From JBCCRH01 sp039208045 (GTDB taxonomy: Bacteria; Bacteroidota; Bacteroidia; Chitinophagales; Saprospiraceae): a stretch of DNA of 5,120 nucleotides. Of this stretch, positions 4,254 to 5,120 are shown in pieces; the stretch's first letter is position 1, and every line of letters begins with the position of its first letter. The stretch is from contig JBCCRH010000421.1 of assembly GCA_039208045.1 (NCBI GenBank), forward strand, positions 1 through 5,120, in the 5' to 3' direction. A program made the position numbers and the translations under genes. The notes beneath the pieces are model-generated. The model did no database searches. It saw only the letters and a list, made by a program, of their open reading frames with translations, and was not told where the DNA came from.

Positions 4254-5120
4254 TTACGCTCCTAGTTCTAACTGATTTCGTACTAATTGGTAGTAGGCTC
4301 CTCTGCGATAAGTAAGCTCTGCGTGGGTGCCTTGCTCTACAATTTCTCCTTGATCGAGCACAATAATATTATCGGCATTCATCACTGTACTTAAGCGATG
4401 CGCTACAATTACCACGGTTTTTCGTCTGAAGTATTCTTCTAGGTTTTCCATGATAACCATCTCATTATAAGAGTCTAAAGCGGAGGTGGCTTCATCAAAG
4501 AATATATACTCTGGATTTTTGTAGACGGCTCTTGCAATCAGCATGCGCTGCTTCTGCCCCTGGCTTAAGCCTAGGCCTTCTCTTCCAATCTTAGTATTGT
4601 AGCCTAATGGTAAACTCTCGATGAATGACTGAATATTAGCTACTTTTACCGCTTTTAGCAGCCGCTTTTTGTCGATGATACCATCTCCGAGTGCTATGTT
4701 TTTAGCGATGGTATCACTAAAGATGTAACCATCTTGCATTACTACCCCACATTTGCTCCGCCAAAGCTTATTGTGCAGATTATTCAGACTAATATCGCCT
4801 AGTTTTACAGCTCCCTCTACAGGGGTATAGAAGTTAAGCAATAGCTTTAGCAAGGTTGTTTTTCCACTCCCACTGGTTCCTACTATAGCTGTTGTCTTAC
4901 CTTTTGGAATTCGGAAATTGATATTTTTCAGTACCATTGGCGAGTGTGGGCCATCATATTGGAAGTATACCTTCGATAAAATCAAATCCCCATATTCGGG
5001 CAAAAGCGTGATCTTCTTTTCAATATCTTCTTCATCCTCTTTGGTATGAATCTCATTCATACGCTCCATGCTAATTTTCGTGTCCTGAAGGTTACGGACA
5101 AATTCTAGTAAATGATTGAG
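4254..5120 (-). CDS. ABC exporter, C-terminal part (type I secretion ATPase/permease), cut by window edge
   Basis: The frame is open to the right edge, giving 288 visible residues. The first 17 (LNHLLEFVRNLQDTKIS) plus MERMNEIH form the last helix of the transmembrane domain and its link to the ATPase, so the internal ATG at 5069 is not the true start. The nucleotide-binding domain is complete, counting from the edge: an aromatic A-loop near YFQYDG (52-57), Walker A GTSGSGKT (81-88), Q-loop MQD (Q129), signature LSQGQ (185-189), Walker B YIFFDE with catalytic E210, SALD D-loop, and switch histidine in VAHRLST (H241). The LSQGQKQR form of the signature and the partner adaptor suit the bacteriocin or peptide exporters of Bacteroidota, which often begin with a C39 leader-peptidase domain. 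Whether this one does cannot be seen here. It powers export of a peptide or protein across the inner membrane into the adaptor-channel conduit. It is the upstream member of the pair with the HlyD-like gene. Confidence 0.93.
   Translation of the reverse strand, partial: LNHLLEFVRNLQDTKISMERMNEIHTKEDEEDIEKKITLLPEYGDLILSKVYFQYDGPHSPMVLKNINFRIPKGKTTAIVGTSGSGKTTLLKLLLNFYTPVEGAVKLGDISLNNLHNKLWRSKCGVVMQDGYIFSDTIAKNIALGDGIIDKKRLLKAVKVANIQSFIESLPLGYNTKIGREGLGLSQGQKQRMLIARAVYKNPEYIFFDEATSALDSYNEMVIMENLEEYFRRKTVVIVAHRLSTVMNADNIIVLDQGEIVEQGTHAELTYRRGAYYQLVRNQLELGA
4259..4263 (-). promoter_or_regulatory. Shine-Dalgarno of the adaptor gene, inside the exporter gene
   Basis: On the minus strand AGGAG (4263 down to 4259) lies 7 nt before the adaptor ATG and overlaps the last codons of the ABC exporter, whose TAA occupies 4256-4254. 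The stop codon and the next start are 2 nt apart. This layout suggests translational coupling that keeps exporter and adaptor in fixed proportion. A clear Shine-Dalgarno is not typical of Bacteroidota starts, and the other two visible starts lack one. Confidence 0.6.

Noticed and set aside
5018..5069. ATG at 5069 as a true start of a stand-alone ATP-binding protein
   Set aside because: The frame stays open to the window edge and the upstream residues continue the membrane-domain end typical of exporter half-transporters.

Overview
The window looks like chromosomal DNA from a member of the Bacteroidota, possibly Saprospiria-like. The evidence is a secreted protein with a C-terminal type IX secretion (T9SS) sorting domain, a -7 element of the TAnnTTTG class upstream of lpdA, AT-rich translation starts without a strong Shine-Dalgarno in two of the three visible starts, and the family character of the secretion ABC transporter. 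The genus placement is inference.

Layout from left to right. Positions 1-399 hold no gene. They contain a plausible upstream promoter (69-100), an 18-nt palindrome (163-180), a convincing intrinsic terminator (262-293) and, right after it, a promoter for the next gene (275-309). Positions 400-1797 (+) encode a complete dihydrolipoyl dehydrogenase (lpdA), the E3 subunit of 2-oxo acid dehydrogenase complexes. Positions 1798-1953, between two convergent genes, are filled with G-rich 8-nt words: first as a degenerate tandem array, then as an imperfect inverted repeat whose words are in a different order on the two arms. Positions 1954-2694 (-) encode a small secreted protein: signal peptide, carboxypeptidase-regulatory-like beta domain, a TonB-receptor-like boundary motif, a four-cysteine cluster and a T9SS type A sorting domain. 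Positions 2695-2961 hold no gene that I can support.

Positions 2962-4251 (-) and 4254-5120 (-, running off the right edge) encode a type I secretion pair: a HlyD-family periplasmic adaptor and the C-terminal part (end of the membrane domain plus full ATPase domain) of an ABC exporter. They are separated by 2 nt and are almost certainly co-transcribed, with the ABC gene first. Such pairs in Bacteroidota usually export peptides or bacteriocin-like products. The exporter N-terminus, any leader peptidase domain, and any cargo gene would lie to the right of the window.

lpdA is housekeeping metabolism. The minus-strand genes concern protein export and the cell surface. Nothing in the window proves a functional link between the T9SS-sorted protein and the type I exporter. 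I see no tRNA, rRNA, CRISPR array, insertion sequence or phage gene. The least ordinary items are the shuffled-word inverted repeat, the hybrid architecture of the T9SS-sorted protein, and the possible short transcript ending at 293.
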